Below, one piece after another: positions 40,565 to 51,231 of a stretch of DNA of 64,000 nt. The translations under genes and the position numbers were made by a program. The notes beneath the pieces are model-generated. The model was not told the origin of the DNA and did not search any database. It saw nothing but the letters and a program-made list of their open reading frames with translations. Location of the stretch: NCBI GenBank assembly GCA_022606425.2, contig JAHDVF020000215.1, forward strand, positions 1,364,001 to 1,428,000, read 5' to 3'. Each line of letters opens with the position of its first letter. Position 1 is the stretch's first letter. Source of the stretch: Lepidostoma basale. Lineage: Eukaryota; Arthropoda; Insecta; Trichoptera; Lepidostomatidae.

Positions 40565-40925
40565 CATAATGTCGGCCACGTGAGGAGTCGGAGAAATCGA
40601 CGTGCGTGCATGATGGATCTTCTGGCTTACAGAGGTTTAGCTAATGTGGCTATTCCTCTTACGTCTGATGGGAACATTGTTGGAAGGTGATTTGGTGGGT
40701 TGTTAGTTTATGCGGGGGCATGGTGGCCCGGAGTGTTCCTCTGAACGAGGATCAATTTTGTGTGCTTGTGGCGGCTGCAGGTGTTTGAGTCGTAATTTGA
40801 AAGGTATCATATATGGGTATAATCTCTTATATTTATGTTTGGTAAATGAGAGAAGTATGTCAGAAAAGAAGTAATCTTTCCGCCTACCTTATTTGGCAGA
40901 CAGCGTTATTGTTAGTTAGTTAGTT
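40565..40925 (+). pseudogene. LINE-P 3' end interrupted by ~240 bp of unknown sequence
   Basis: ATGTCGGCCACGTGAGGAGT and RRNRRACM codons end at 40612. LINE-P resumes at about 40850 (GAGAGAAGTATGTCAGAAAA) and ends with GTTAGTTAGTTAGTTAC. The GC-richer interruption (GGTGATTTGGTGGGTTG, GGGGGCATGGTGGCCCGGAG) matches nothing else in the window. Confidence 0.65.
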
Positions 40926-40974
40926 ACTACTCGTTAAAAATAACATGTTATGAAAAATATACAATATATTTTTT

Positions 40975-41100
40975 TCTGAAATAAAACACTGTATTCTTAC
41001 TTTTGAGTTTAATACCTTCATCATTGAGAGAACGATATATTATCGTTGTCCCGATGATCTTTTTAAGACTTTTTCGCATATTATTTTTTTAAGACTTTTT
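40975..41100. repeat. HH-3 relic
   Basis: TTGAGTTTAATACCTTCATC, GAGAGAACGATATATTATCG and GTCCCGATGATC are the HH-3 centre. The GAAAC halves are gone, and CCGATGA on plus is followed by unrelated T-rich sequence. Confidence 0.5.
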
Positions 41101-41304
41101 CGCATTTTTTTTATTAAAAATATGTTATATTTCATCATTAAATAAAGGTTATATATTTTTTTCGTTCTCGTTCAAAATATATATTTAGTTTAGAGATGAT
41201 TTCTGAAAAGCTGTGATGGTGTTGATGTGATACTATGAACTATGTATTGTTTAAAGCTATGATCTGTGAAGCGCTTAGTAGTGTTTACTTAAGAATTTAA
41301 CTAA

Positions 41305-41567
41305 AAGTTTTTTTTTTTTTTTTTTTTTATGTACACAACAGGTCGTTTCGACCCAATTACTGTATACATTTTTTTTTTTATATTTTAGCTATTATATTGA
41401 TTCTTGTGACATGTGATAGGTAGCCAATCTATCGCCATTTTATTGTCACGTGAATTCTACACCAGACCAAAGACAGTGTGACAATCACACTGCCATCGCC
41501 GGGAATCGAACCCAGGACCTTCGGCATGGAAGTCAGAGATCGTAACCACTCTGCCACGAAGGTCGTC
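41305..41567 (-). mobile_element. SINE-A, near full length, minus strand
   Basis: Minus order: ACGACCTTCGTGGCAGAGTG (head, A box), GTCCTGGGTTCGATTCCCGG (B box), TAGAATTCACGTGACAATAA, CACATGTCACAAGAATCAA, CGACCTGTTGTGTACAT and a poly(A) tail seen as a 22-nt T-run at about 41309-41329. The best-preserved SINE-A here. Confidence 0.85.
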
Positions 41568-41569
41568 AA

Positions 41570-42160
41570 ATGCGAATTTTCATGATGCGAAGCTTATCAA
41601 AGCTTTAAAAAATATTCGATAAATAGAGGTGTTATCAGATTATTTGAATCAAAAATTCAACATCACCTTATTATGTAAAACAGTCGTCTCACAAGAGGGC
41701 ACCAACGGCTTATCAACCACTAAACTGAAAGCTTTCGTAAAATCTGAATAGAACCCCACTTTATCATAAAAATGAACTTGGCAGTGAGTTAAAGCTCGAA
41801 TCCTACTTATAATGCTAAAGTGATCCGAAAGGACTCGTAGATTCCGAAGACTTCCGAATGGAGCCGAAACTCTGCTCTTCCACCCCTCCCCCGAGAGGAT
41901 GAATGCAGTGCACTCAACTTCCATTATGTTATTACTTAATGTTTTATGTAGCAAGGATGGGGGAGCGAGACGGTGGGGTACTATTGCTTCTCTATTCGCG
42001 CATTCCGGATTCTTCCAAGGTATAATTTTGTAATAAATATACTTGTACCCGATCTGAAAATCAAATGAAATTCTTGATATTACAAAATTAACTTAGCATT
42101 TCAGAATTAATTTCTACCACTTTCGAAATTCAAATGACAAATATCGATTAATTATATCGT
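41570..42160. other. Unassigned stretch
   Basis: No repeat or gene recognised. A modest GC-richer part at about 41820-41990 lies on the complement of a 101-codon open frame without a domain. Confidence 0.3.
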
Positions 42161-42164
42161 GTAT

Positions 42165-42935
42165 TAATATTATACCCGATCTTCAAGAACTCTTAAATAC
42201 AATTGATATAGCAGTAGAGGATCTGGGCTTGAAAATCAACATTAAGAAGACCAAATGGATGACATTTGGGGGACTTAACTATTCTTCATCCACTCTGCAA
42301 CTGAATGGCGCGAATGTTGAAATGGTCGACCAATTTAAATACCTTGGCAGCATTATCACTAAATCGCTTGACCCGAAAATTGAAATAAGGTGCAGAATTG
42401 AAGTTGCATGAGCTGCTTTTAATAAAATGAGAACATTATTTTGCAACGATAATCTTAACTTGAAACTCCAACAAAGAATGATTAAATAATATATGCTGTG
42501 TTCTGCTATATGGTTGCGAAACCTGGACTCTGAATGTGAATGTAATGGAACTGGTTGGAAGCGTTCGAGATGTGATTATATCGCAGAATGCTCCGTATAC
42601 CGTGTACCGATAGGGTCAGTAATGCAGACGTACTACAGAGAGCCAGAGCCAATAGAGAGCTGTTGTCAAGTGTGAAAATTAGAAAGGTCTCATATTTGGG
42701 TCATGTGCTAAGGGGAGAAAAATACCACCTCCTTCGACTGATATTAATGGAAGTGGAGGGATGTCGGGGAGTTGGTAGAAGGCAGCTGTCCTGGCTGCAG
42801 AACATCAATAAATGGACAGGAATAACATTTGTTCAGAACCTGTTCCAAGTGACGCAAGATAGAGATGACTTTGCTGTAGTGATCGCCAACGTTAGGGAGA
42901 CCTGACACGGCACCAAAAGAAGATGAAGATTAAAT
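42165..42935 (+). pseudogene. LINE-A 3' part, older copy
   Basis: DLQELLNTIDIAVEDLGLKI, NIKKTKWMTFGGLNYSS, FKYLGSIITKSLDPKIEIRC, then stops and frameshifts through the YGCETWTL region. The frame is restored at MLRIPCTDRVSNADVLQRAR, SYLGHVLRGEKYHLLRLILM and NKWTGI...DDFAVVIANVRET. Ends AAAAGAAGATGAAGAT. Aligns throughout with the 55.3-56.3 kb copy. Confidence 0.85.
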
Positions 42936-42939
42936 AGCC

Positions 42940-43275
42940 TTGAGAATGAGGCATAATGAGAAGCTGTATAACGTCTTCAAAGCACCCAAGCTCTCGATAC
43001 ATGATAGACTGTCTAGGCTGAGATGGGCTGAACATGTGAATAAAATGCCGTCGTCTCAGGCATCAAAGAGAAGAGGGACATCCGGGTGGAAAGAGAAGGG
43101 TCGGTCGGCCTAGAATCCGATGGGAGGATGAGGTGAGGAAGCACGCTGCACAACTACTGCAAATGAGAGACTGGAAAGCCGCAGCAGATGACATGAGTGC
43201 TCGGAATTGAGGACTGATGAAAGCCATGGCTCGATATGAGCTGTAGAGCCACCGAAGAAGAAGAAGATTATAAGT
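42940..43275 (+). pseudogene. LINE-F 3' fragment with (GAA)n tail
   Basis: LRMRHNEKLYNVFKAPKLSI, HDRLSRLRWAEHVNKMP, then shifted GRPRIRWEDEVRKH and RDWKAAADD-like codons. Ends CGATATGAGCTGTAGAGCCA then GAAGAAGAAGAAG. It carries part of the segment missing from the 12.3 kb copy and is appended to the LINE-A tail. Confidence 0.7.
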
Positions 43276-43614
43276 TATAGTTTTTGAGATAAATATAATC
43301 AACTAGTATGAAAATAACATCATTTAGATTATTCTGGGACCAACACTTGATCTAATAGCTGAAACATGGAGAAACAGGAATATCAAAATATATTTTCTTA
43401 TACCCATGAGCCCTTTAGAGGGAAATGGAACAAGCACTACGTGAGCTTGCGTGGATTGGCGTGAGTATGCCAAGCCAGAAAAACACGGTATTTAAAGCAT
43501 TGTTATGTATTTTAAGCATTGTGAAGATAGATTCGATTACCTATTCTACTGAAAATGGAAAAAAATATTCTTTATTTATCGTTTTTAATTGAACCACGAT
43601 TTAAAATTCCATAA

Positions 43615-43725
43615 AAAAAATTCAAATCAATAATAAGAATGAAAACGTCAGTTTTCTAGAAGTATTATTATATTTATTGAGAATGAGATGTTTCGCTATG
43701 CAAAGGTGTTAACAAAAGAATTCCC
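43615..43725 (+). repeat. HH-1 left arm
   Basis: AAGAATGAAAACGTCAGTTT, TCTAGAAGTATTATTATATT, GAGAATGAGATGTTTCGC. The centre and right arm are not recognisable. Confidence 0.6.
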
Positions 43726-43729
43726 CGCT

Positions 43730-44190
43730 GACGTTTAAATAAATATCAGCATAAACTTTTATTTAAATTCATTTAAAAAAAATGTGTAAGTAAAGTGTTG
43801 CGTTGTATAAATATAAATTGTCTATTAATTTATTCATGATAAAGGCATATATAGAAAATATAAAATACGTTTGTAGTCTTTTCAGTACGTTTTTCCCTAA
43901 AACCATTCAACGTACTCTCTGTTACCTGGGAACCATGTTTGGATATACAATATTTATATATAACGCTGTAAGTCTTAAATTTTTGAAGCGCCAAGAAAGC
44001 ATTTTCGTGTTTTATAATTCCAAAGAAATGTGGATATTTGGGTAGTTTCAATGCCAGTCTAATTTTCCGATAGAGTTTGTTATTATGAACCATCCATTCT
44101 ACTTATGAAACACCTGGAAACTTAGAATAATAAATTTACGTTACAAGCGGTTGATTTAATCAATAATTTTGTGATTGATTCTGATAAATT
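43730..44190. other. Unassigned AT-rich stretch
   Basis: Two overlapping open frames on opposite strands (43803-44045 and 44093-43830) lack recognisable domains. Confidence 0.3.
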
Positions 44191-44194
44191 AACT

Positions 44195-44345
44195 TTATAG
44201 CATGTTTATCATATATCACTGAAGAAGGGCTTCCTTATCCGAAACATGTTTATTATTTAATTATTATTTTCGTAATAAAGTGTGTGTTGTGTACAAAGTA
44301 AAAAAAAAGAAACGTTGATGAATCCGCAACACAAATAAATATATT
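44195..44345 (+). mobile_element. HH-4 element with hammerhead-like core
   Basis: Plus order: ATATATCA, CTGAAGA at about 44219-44225, AGGGCTTCCTTATCC, GAAA at 44241-44244, CATG, TT, then TATTATT. The catalytic boxes are intact, but stem II is imperfect and stem I (ATATCA against TATTAT) is lost compared with the 63.7 kb copy. Downstream TGTGTGTTGTGTACAAAG is shared family sequence. Confidence 0.5.
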
Positions 44346-44559
44346 TGAATGTCGTAGTATTTGAGATTGCGCATTAAAAATCAAACTTCTGATATTCTTT
44401 CATTTTTCACTCTGGTATTTACGTAAAAATATATTCCGCATTTGCAAATCGATTTTCACATACAATCGAGCATTATAAGTATAATTTAATTTCATATTTA
44501 TTTTTAAGTAAATAAAAATACCTTTGTATTATATATTAAATAAAATATGTTTAAGGGTA

Positions 44560-44705
44560 CGACCAGCTTCTCTACCGAATCAGCTTCACCAAGGAAATCC
44601 ACACTTCGCTCAGCGAACTCCTCGGCAATAGGAAGATTAGTTGAGCCGAAGCGTTGCCCTAGTACAAATTTCGGGGATCGAGCGTTCGCGGTAGCCGGTC
44701 CATCG
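44560..44705 (+). pseudogene. CR1-like C-terminal fragment
   Basis: SSAIGRLVEPKRCPSTNFGD then RAFAVAGPS matches SAIGRLTVPKRCPCTNFND, QAFAVVGPS of the 2.7-3.4 kb copy. The frame runs directly into HH-5 sequence, forming a fused 75-codon stretch. Confidence 0.75.
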
Positions 44706-44870
44706 ATCGGTCTTTCGATCGGACCAGTCTGTCGATGCCAGCGAGTTTGGCGAAACCGGTCGCTGTCGAAATAAAGACAAAAGTGGAAGTAGTTAAAAAA
44801 CGTCGTTTTATTTAATTATTATTTAAAATGAACTTCCATCGAGATATTTTAGTAAAATTTATTTTATTTT
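44706..44870 (+). mobile_element. HH-5 right arm
   Basis: CCAGTCTGTCGATGCCAGCG, TTGGCGAAACCGGTCGCTG, then AAAGACAAAAGTGGAAGTAG and ATTATTTAAAATGAACTTCC are the HH-5 right arm seen at 58.2-58.3 kb. The GAAA, CCGG, TC order fits a hammerhead 3' half; the first box reads CTGTCGATG, off consensus. Confidence 0.55.
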
Positions 44871-45119
44871 TTATTATCGAGGGTAACAAACAGCAATTAC
44901 AGTATATGAGTATAAACACATAGAGACAACAAAACACGGCCAATTACATGCTACCACAAATATAATATAACAACTGACATAAGGTTAAATATATAAGAGT
45001 AATAAAGTAACACTTTGATAAGATAAAGAGAAAACTATTAGTAATAATGAATTAAAAATGAAATATAATTTTAAAATGTAAAAAAAAGAAAAAGACAAGA
45101 AAAGAAAAAAAAAAATAGA

Positions 45120-45310
45120 GTAACTAATTTCATTCGCCCCGAAGGGTTGCTCCAACCATTTTTTTAAAATCACTTTCATTAAGATGGAACACATCGATGT
45201 TACTAAAGCACTTATTGTACGTGTCGCACGTCCGGTACACCGCCGCACTCTGAGCGTAGTTAGTCCGATAAGCAGGAAGGTGGAATATTTGGTTCGCAGT
45301 GTGTCTTGTG
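45120..45310 (-). pseudogene. LINE-E (Jockey/CR1-like) C-terminus
   Basis: Minus: RTRHTANQIFHLPAYRTNYA, QSAAVYRTCDTYNKCFSNID, VFHLNESDFKKMVGATLRGE then stop. The open end and following A-rich 3'-UTR (44880-45120) suggest the true C-terminus of the ORF. Related copy at 20.0-20.2 kb. Confidence 0.75.
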
Positions 45311-45529
45311 CGAAATATATGTTATAATATACAGCAAATAATATATGTTATAATATACAGCAAAATAAAAATAAATAAATAAATGTATAAACATTCTTTT
45401 TTTGCTAGATACCACATGGACGTGGAATGCAAATAAATGTAAATTGTTAAATATCGCCATGGACTGGATGAGCTATACGAGTATGTCATAATGAAGGGAG
45501 TAGGGTAAAGATATAATATAATATTATAA

Positions 45530-46090
45530 TAAGGGCGGCACCTCGAGCGCCACGGGCCGCGAGCCGCGCTGCCAATAAAGCTCAGTCGAAAAGCACTTAA
45601 CGGGATTGATTCAGACCATTTACCATTCTTAAAACAAATACAAAGAGCTTTCCATTACATTGAATTATAAAACCTTTTTAAAGATTTAGCGAGTTCAAGG
45701 AAGCACTTAGAGGATTGAAATTCCAGCGGAAGCCTCACAATAAATTCTAATTTGATTGACATTTCCATTTCTGTGAGTGGGCAGGAAATGAGCGCCATAT
45801 TTCTTTTAATAATTGCGCATTTCGAATTTGGGTCGGACAGGAAGGAGCGATAGATCTGCTATTGATAAATCAAAGTCTATCAATAATACTTTTCAATTCC
45901 ACTTACCTCCCTGCATTAGTGATAACACTCCGGCGAATTGGTTCAGGCTAAGCCCGTGGCCCGTGCTTCATTCGCTGATTGTTCGGAACAAAAAATACCT
46001 TCAACCGCTTTATAATGGAATATTTGTGTTTGCTACCGTGGCGTATTATAATCGCCGGTTTATGACGGAATTCTATCACGACATATGCAT
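45530..46090. promoter_or_regulatory. GC-richer single-copy region
   Basis: GCCACGGGCCGCGAGCCGCG at 45550 opens an approximately 550-bp block without repeats. It includes TTAACGGGATTGATTCAGAC and CTAAGCCCGTGGCCCGTGC. A 94-codon frame at 45813-46097 has no known domain. Regulatory or ancient conserved DNA is possible. Confidence 0.35.
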
Positions 46091-46182
46091 TCTATAACCA
46101 AAACAGTCCATTAAAAAATCAATTAGCATTGGGGTAATTTGTTTTTCAGTGTTTTTTTATGTTTAACTTATTATTATTTTAA

Positions 46183-46630
46183 GGATTTATTGTATCTCAA
46201 TAGAGACGAAGATGCAAATTAGAAACAGAGTATGGTGATCGAGGCGTTTACAGGACTTATGAGTCCTGTAAACGCCTCGTCCTGTCATTGGTTGGGTTAA
46301 GCGTACGCTTTATGTAATACAACATTCCCCATTCCGCCCTTATTACGACGCCATGTCTGCCAAATTTTTGGAAGTTGTATATATGCTACAATGTAACAAC
46401 ACCACACTTTACATTTTTTAGTTCAATCTACACTAGCGCCATCTATTAAGATTGGATTAAGCACTAAGCAGAAGATCTTTATTAACGCAATGTGAAAGGC
46501 TACCGCCATTAACGTATTACTAGATAACGCCTAGATATGTATCTCCAATTTTTATGCTATTTTTTAACTTGGACCAGTTTTTTTACAACATTTTGAATGT
46601 ATACAAATACTTGTATACATTCAAAATGTT
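46183..46630 (+). repeat. Repeat T, copy 2
   Basis: TTGTATCTCAATAGAGACGA to AACATTTTGAATGTATACAA, then ATACTTGTATACATTCAAAA. It includes a short hairpin at 46250-46280 (GTTTACAGGACTTATGA then GTCCTGTAAACGCCTCG). It forms an inverted pair with the minus copies at 47.1-47.7 kb. Confidence 0.75.
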
Positions 46631-46631
46631 A

Positions 46632-46910
46632 TTATTATTGAGATGACTTATCAATTACTCAAAGAGCGCAGGAAATAACTGACTTAACAGCGCAGTCTTT
46701 AGAAGTTTCTTAAATTTAACGTCACTATCCTCATACTTAATACTAACATGGAGGCTATTCCACGCCAACGGACCCGCAACGCTGAAATCACGATCATAGA
46801 AACTTGCTTTATTGGTTCTAACTGGAATTGTTATGTTGTTTGTACTTGTTTCTACTGATCGGAGTGAACGTTGCCTTTCCGTTGGCATGGGTGTCACGCA
46901 GAGGTCTTAT
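46632..46910 (-). pseudogene. CR1-like C-terminal fragment
   Basis: Minus: RQRSLRSVETSTNNITIPVR, KASFYDRDFSVAGPLAWNSL, KYEDSDVKFKKLLKTALLSQ. This follows the CR1-type order of R-rich segment, F...GP.AWN.L and F+..LK. The subfamily differs from the 2.7 kb copy. An ATTATTATTG run at 46629 may be its tail. Confidence 0.75.
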
Positions 46911-47104
46911 TAACCGAGAATTTAACTATAATAAATAAATAAAAATACTAGATTCGATTGTACTTAATTGTGCCATCGGTTTATGGGGATAGCCGATTCT
47001 TTATTTTTTTTATTTACAGTGGTTTTCTGAGTCACCCTTACTTTTAATATATTTAACAAGAATAAATTTCATACATCTTAATCTTTAATATATTTCTTTT
47101 TTAT

Positions 47105-47715
47105 TATACCCTGTAAACGTCTCGACCACCATATTCTGTTTCCAAAAAAAAAATACAATTTCCATCTTCGTCTCTATTGAGATACAATTAATCCTTAAAA
47201 ATGATTAACCCGCAATGGGTAAAATCCAGTATTTGTCTAAAAGTATTTGTATACATTCAAAATGTTGTATGAAAACTGGTCCAAGTTAAAAGTATAAAAA
47301 TTGGAGAGCCATCTCCAGGCGTTATCGAGCAATGTATGATAATTGCATAGCCTTTCACATTGCATTAATAAAGATATTCTGGTTAATGTTTACACCTAAT
47401 CTTAATAGATGGCGCTAGTGTAGATTGAATTAAAAAAATTGAAGTGTTTCTCAATATAGTAGCATATATACATCTTTCAAAAAATTGTCAGACGTGGTGG
47501 TCGTATGAAAGGCGGAATGAGGAATGTTGTTAATATAAAGTGATCGCTTAACCCTACCAATGACAGGTCATAAGTCCTGTAAATTCCGTTTCCACAAAAA
47601 AAAATTTACATCTTCGTCTCTATTGAGATTCAATTAATCCTTAAAAATGATAAACCCGCAATGGGTAAAATTCACTATTTGTCTACAAGTATTTGTATAC
47701 ATTCAAAATATTTAT
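47105..47715 (-). repeat. Repeat T, one and a third tandem units, minus strand
   Basis: CTCTATTGAGATACAATTAA, then TTAACCCGCAATGGGTAAAA and GTATTTGTATACATTCAAAA occur at 47165-47275 and again at 47615-47710, a spacing of 450 bp. The intervening unit contains TAGATGGCGCTAGTGTAG. The arrangement is head-to-tail. Confidence 0.8.
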
Positions 47716-48050
47716 TTTTTAATTCTTGATAGAATTAGATTTTCTTTTGTTAATATGTCTATATGTTCAATAAATTTTTGATTGAAATACTAGAGTTGAT
47801 AAAGGTTAAGAAATATTAGTTATTTGTTGTAATCGAGATTTAATTTAATGATATGTTAATTGTTATAATGCAAAAATATATTACCACCAAACAACGGATA
47901 CATTTTTTTTTTATATTCACACTGTTCTTTTGTGAAGACATGTATTTTACATCGAGAATTAACACAAATTGCTTGGGTTATCCGTCTACAACCAAACATT
48001 TTTTAGGTCATAGATTCGCTATAATCTTATTGGATGGATCGTGCCTTGGG
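47716..48050. other. Unassigned AT-rich stretch
   Basis: No repeat or gene recognised. A T-rich 66-codon frame lacks a domain. Confidence 0.3.
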
Positions 48051-48340
48051 TGAGGTGTTCTACGATCTGGAGGGTGGGGGTAACGAGGGGTGGTAAGAGG
48101 AGGACTGTTGGGGGGTTAGCGGGGCGCTAGTTGACAGTTACACCGAACGCCCATTATCGCCCGTATCACGACAGCATATTAATTAATTCCGAAATTACAT
48201 AAATGTAGGAGTTTCATTACGGGCCGCACAATGGCCCGACCAGACGAAGGAGAGAGGTGCAAGGAGGGCGGGCGGGCGAGGGTGGCTACCCTCTGCAAGT
48301 ACAGTACCTTGCGAATTAGTCACATTATCCCAAGTAAAAC
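48050..48340. promoter_or_regulatory. GC-rich single-copy island
   Basis: GGAGGGTGGGGGTAACGAGG, GGTTAGCGGGGCGCTAGTTG and GGCGGGCGGGCGAGGGTGG with CATATTAATTAATTCCG between them. Non-coding. Candidate regulatory DNA. Confidence 0.35.
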
Positions 48341-48428
48341 TTCTGACTGGTTTGAAAGAATCATCACATAATAAGTTATTGAATTTTTTTATCGACATCA
48401 ATTACCTGCTAACATTTTTACAGTAATA

Positions 48429-48861
48429 CTAGCGGACCCGACAGATGTTGTCCTGCCCGAACTTTGGTTTGCCTGCTATTAGCTGGTTCATCAAAAGTTT
48501 TTTCGATAAACTCAATCATAAACTATATACTCAATACGCACGCAATTGTGATACATGCCATATATGAAATATCAAATCACAAGGAACAGAATTTTAAATC
48601 TACGCCACGCTACAGCGCTAGTGATTTGCACGTGCTTTAATCCTATAGTAAACAAACGTAACTATGAATTATTCCCAGAAGGTCCATTATTCATGAACTT
48701 CCCCGGTTTTAACGGTCACCTACCGGGTCCAGTTGTGAATCAATCTAAACCATCCAGGGACCCGCTTAAACACACACAATAAATGTCATCAAATTCGGTC
48801 CAGCTGTTTAGAAGGAGTTCAACTACATACGCCCGTACAGAAGAATTATATACATATAAAG
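48429..48861 (-). mobile_element. Non-autonomous Helitron, 433 bp
   Basis: Read on minus it begins TCTTTATATGTATATAATTC and ends GTCGGGTCCGCTAG, i.e. 5'-TC and 3'-CTAG. It is inserted between A and T (A before TC, T after CTAG). A GGAC/GTCC-type hairpin precedes the CTAG end. No target duplication and no Rep/helicase frame. These are the defining features of Helitrons; similar ends are common in insects. Confidence 0.8.
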
Positions 48862-49009
48862 ATTTAAAAAAAACAAGTATCATTAAATCTTTTATTTTAA
48901 CGAATAGACATCATGTCGTTTAAAATTTATTGTATCATTTGTAATATCTTTGCTGATTTTTAGGATGCCACTTGGTCCTTAAATGTGCTAGATTCCCGTT
49001 GCTCTCCAC

Positions 49010-49260
49010 ATGTTTATATACAACAGGTAGTTTGAACTCAATTACTGTACACAAATATTTTAGCTATTGATTCTCATGACATGTGATTGGTATCTAATCT
49101 ATCGCCATTTTATTTTCACGTGAATTCTATACCAGATCAAACATAGTGTGGCACTCGCCTAATGGAAGGACACCCAAACGGAGAATCCTCTAGTGAAGGC
49201 AATGGGAAACCACTCTAGATATCATCCCCATGGTCATCATTATGAAGAGGAATAAATTAC
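49010..49260 (-). mobile_element. SINE-A body fragment, minus strand
   Basis: ACAACAGGTAGTTTGAACTC, GACATGTGATTGGTATCTAA and CACGTGAATTCTATACCAGA match SINE-A. Beyond 49150 it continues with AGTGAAGGCAATGGGAAACC, a segment also echoed at 39.77 kb. The tRNA head is absent. Confidence 0.65.
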
Positions 49261-49819
49261 TTTTAACTGACGTCAATATCAGTAGACCTGACATGACACC
49301 TGAAGAGCTTGTAAGGAATCACTTAGAATATAAGCGCTTGGTTACGTTTGGAACCCTTACTGGAAATTAACGCTTTTTTTGTATGCGTATTTTTTTAGGT
49401 TTCCGTTTCAATGTTTTCTTAATATGCTAATTGATAATCTCTTTTACATGTACGAGTATATAAGTAAATTTTACAATTTCTGTAATATATCGTTTGTGAG
49501 AAGACAACATATACAAAATAAACACTTTTTTAAATATGTCTATTTGGAACGTAATTTTGAATATGTTCTCATTGAACCGGCTCTGGGAATGAACTCTTAA
49601 TTTATTAGAGAAATTCATTACAACATTAATGTCTTTAGTAAAAACAAAAGATAGTAAAAATGACAGTTAATAAAAATGAAAATTAGTAAAAACCAAAACT
49701 AAATGTTTAGAGTCTTTCACTTAATCGTCTTAAATAAAATCTTTCAGGGAATACCCTATTTCAAATTAACTAAATTTCATGAACCTGTAATGTTAAATAA
49801 CCTTATTAAACAAATTAAA

Positions 49820-50286
49820 CTCCGCCAGAGAATGATCAAATGCTATGTGTGGTCTGTTTTATTGTACGGGTGTGAAACTTGGACCTTGAAAGTTAACTCA
49901 ATGAACAGACTGGAAGCATTTGAAATGTAACTCCATCGCCATCGAATGTTCAGAGTTCCCTGGACAGACATGGTTACCAATACCGAAGTCCTGAAGCGAG
50001 CTAGAGTTGACAGGGAATTGTTATCAACTATCAAGGTTCGAAAGATCTCATATCTGGGTCATATACTGCGTGGGGAAAAGTACCACCTTCTCCAACTGAT
50101 ATTGGAGGGGAAAATTGAGGGACGCCGAGGGCCCGGAAGCAGACAAATGTCCTGGCTGCGAAACGTGAGGGAGTGGACCGGCATCCGAAGTGTGGAGAAG
50201 CTGTTCCGAGCGGCGCAGGACAGGGATAGGTTCACCGAGGTGATCGCCAACGTTGGGGGAACCCGACAGGGCGCTTGAAGAAGAAG
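49820..50286 (+). mobile_element. LINE-A, 5'-truncated young insertion with 15-bp target duplication
   Basis: Starts at KLRQRMIKCYVWSVLLYGCE and runs through TWTLKVNSMNRLEAFEM, a stop codon and small duplication near 49930, MFRVPWTDMVTNTEVLKRAR, KIEGRRGPGSRQMSWLRNVR and DRFTEVIANVGGTRQGA. The frame from 49946 to 50278 is open. Tail GAAGAAGAAG. ATTAAACAAATTAAA flanks it at 49805-49819 and 50287-50301. Nearly identical to the 55.8-56.3 kb copy. Confidence 0.9.
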
Positions 50287-50449
50287 ATTAAACAAATTAA
50301 ATTATTCCATTAATTAAATTTGGCTTTCATACAAAAAATTGTTAATTTAATTTTGATAGCATTACATCAAAATTAAAATGAATAAATACCGTTATTAGAC
50401 ACAGCATAGTATGTTGGTAGAAGATATTAATATTAGTGCTGGCGGTGTC

Positions 50450-50715
50450 TGGAGAAGCATCCCTTAACTATGCAGCAATAAAGCCCCCTGCGACTAGCCA
50501 CGGAGCGCCCCTATAAAGCATAAACCAACATAAATAACTTCAATTGTTCCGTACCGTATTGTGAACTTTAATTACAATTTGAATTAATTTCGTAATTAAA
50601 ACGGAAACTTAAGAGCTTTTCGCTTAAGGCGGCGGCGGGAAGGGCGGGGGCGGCTGGCAGGGGGGGGCTGGGGAAGAGGGTGGGATTCAGTAATTAGCAC
50701 CGCTAAAATTTATAC
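50450..50715. promoter_or_regulatory. GC-rich island with G-runs
   Basis: GGCGGCGGCGGGAAGGGCGG and GGCAGGGGGGGGCTGGGG at 50630-50670 follow TAATTTCGTAATTAAAACGG. Possible quadruplex. No frame. Candidate regulatory DNA. Confidence 0.35.
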
Positions 50716-50974
50716 AAGAGAATAGGTGACGAGTTAGTAGTATTAGACTAACTGTCGTTTAGTGTAATGTGTTCCATAATTAAATTCAAATAATTAATTA
50801 TTCTCTCAAGCGAGTTCGTCTTCTCATTATTTTTGTAATAAAGTTTCAGCACTACACTGATTATTATAAATAACGAAATTATGTGTGGGTACCTTCTGGT
50901 GTTTACCAGAAGATTGCAGCGATACCGAAACTGGTCGAAGCCATAAAAACAAGTGTAGGTAAACTAAAGACGAC

Positions 50975-51230
50975 CTTCGTGGCTGAGTGGCAAGTGCTAT
51001 GACTGCCACAACGAAGATCCCGGGTTTGATCACCTGCGATGGCAGTGTGGTTGTCACACAGTCATTGGTCTGGTGTAGAATTCACGTGACAATAAAATGG
51101 CCATAGATTAGCTACGTATCACATGTCATGAGAATCAATACGATAGCTATACCCTTGGCATCGATTTTGCTCGCGCTGCACCGATGTAAAGAGTGATTCA
51201 AGAAAATCATAATAATATTAATATTCTTTT
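50975..51230 (+). mobile_element. SINE-A, near full length, with (AAT)n tail
   Basis: ACGACCTTCGTGGCTGAGTG, GATCCCGGGTTTGATCACC (diverged B box), GGTCTGGTGTAGAATTCACG, CACATGTCATGAGAATCAA and AATCATAATAATATTAAT. It abuts the 3' end of a minus LINE-A copy. Confidence 0.8.
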
Positions 51231-51231
51231 T

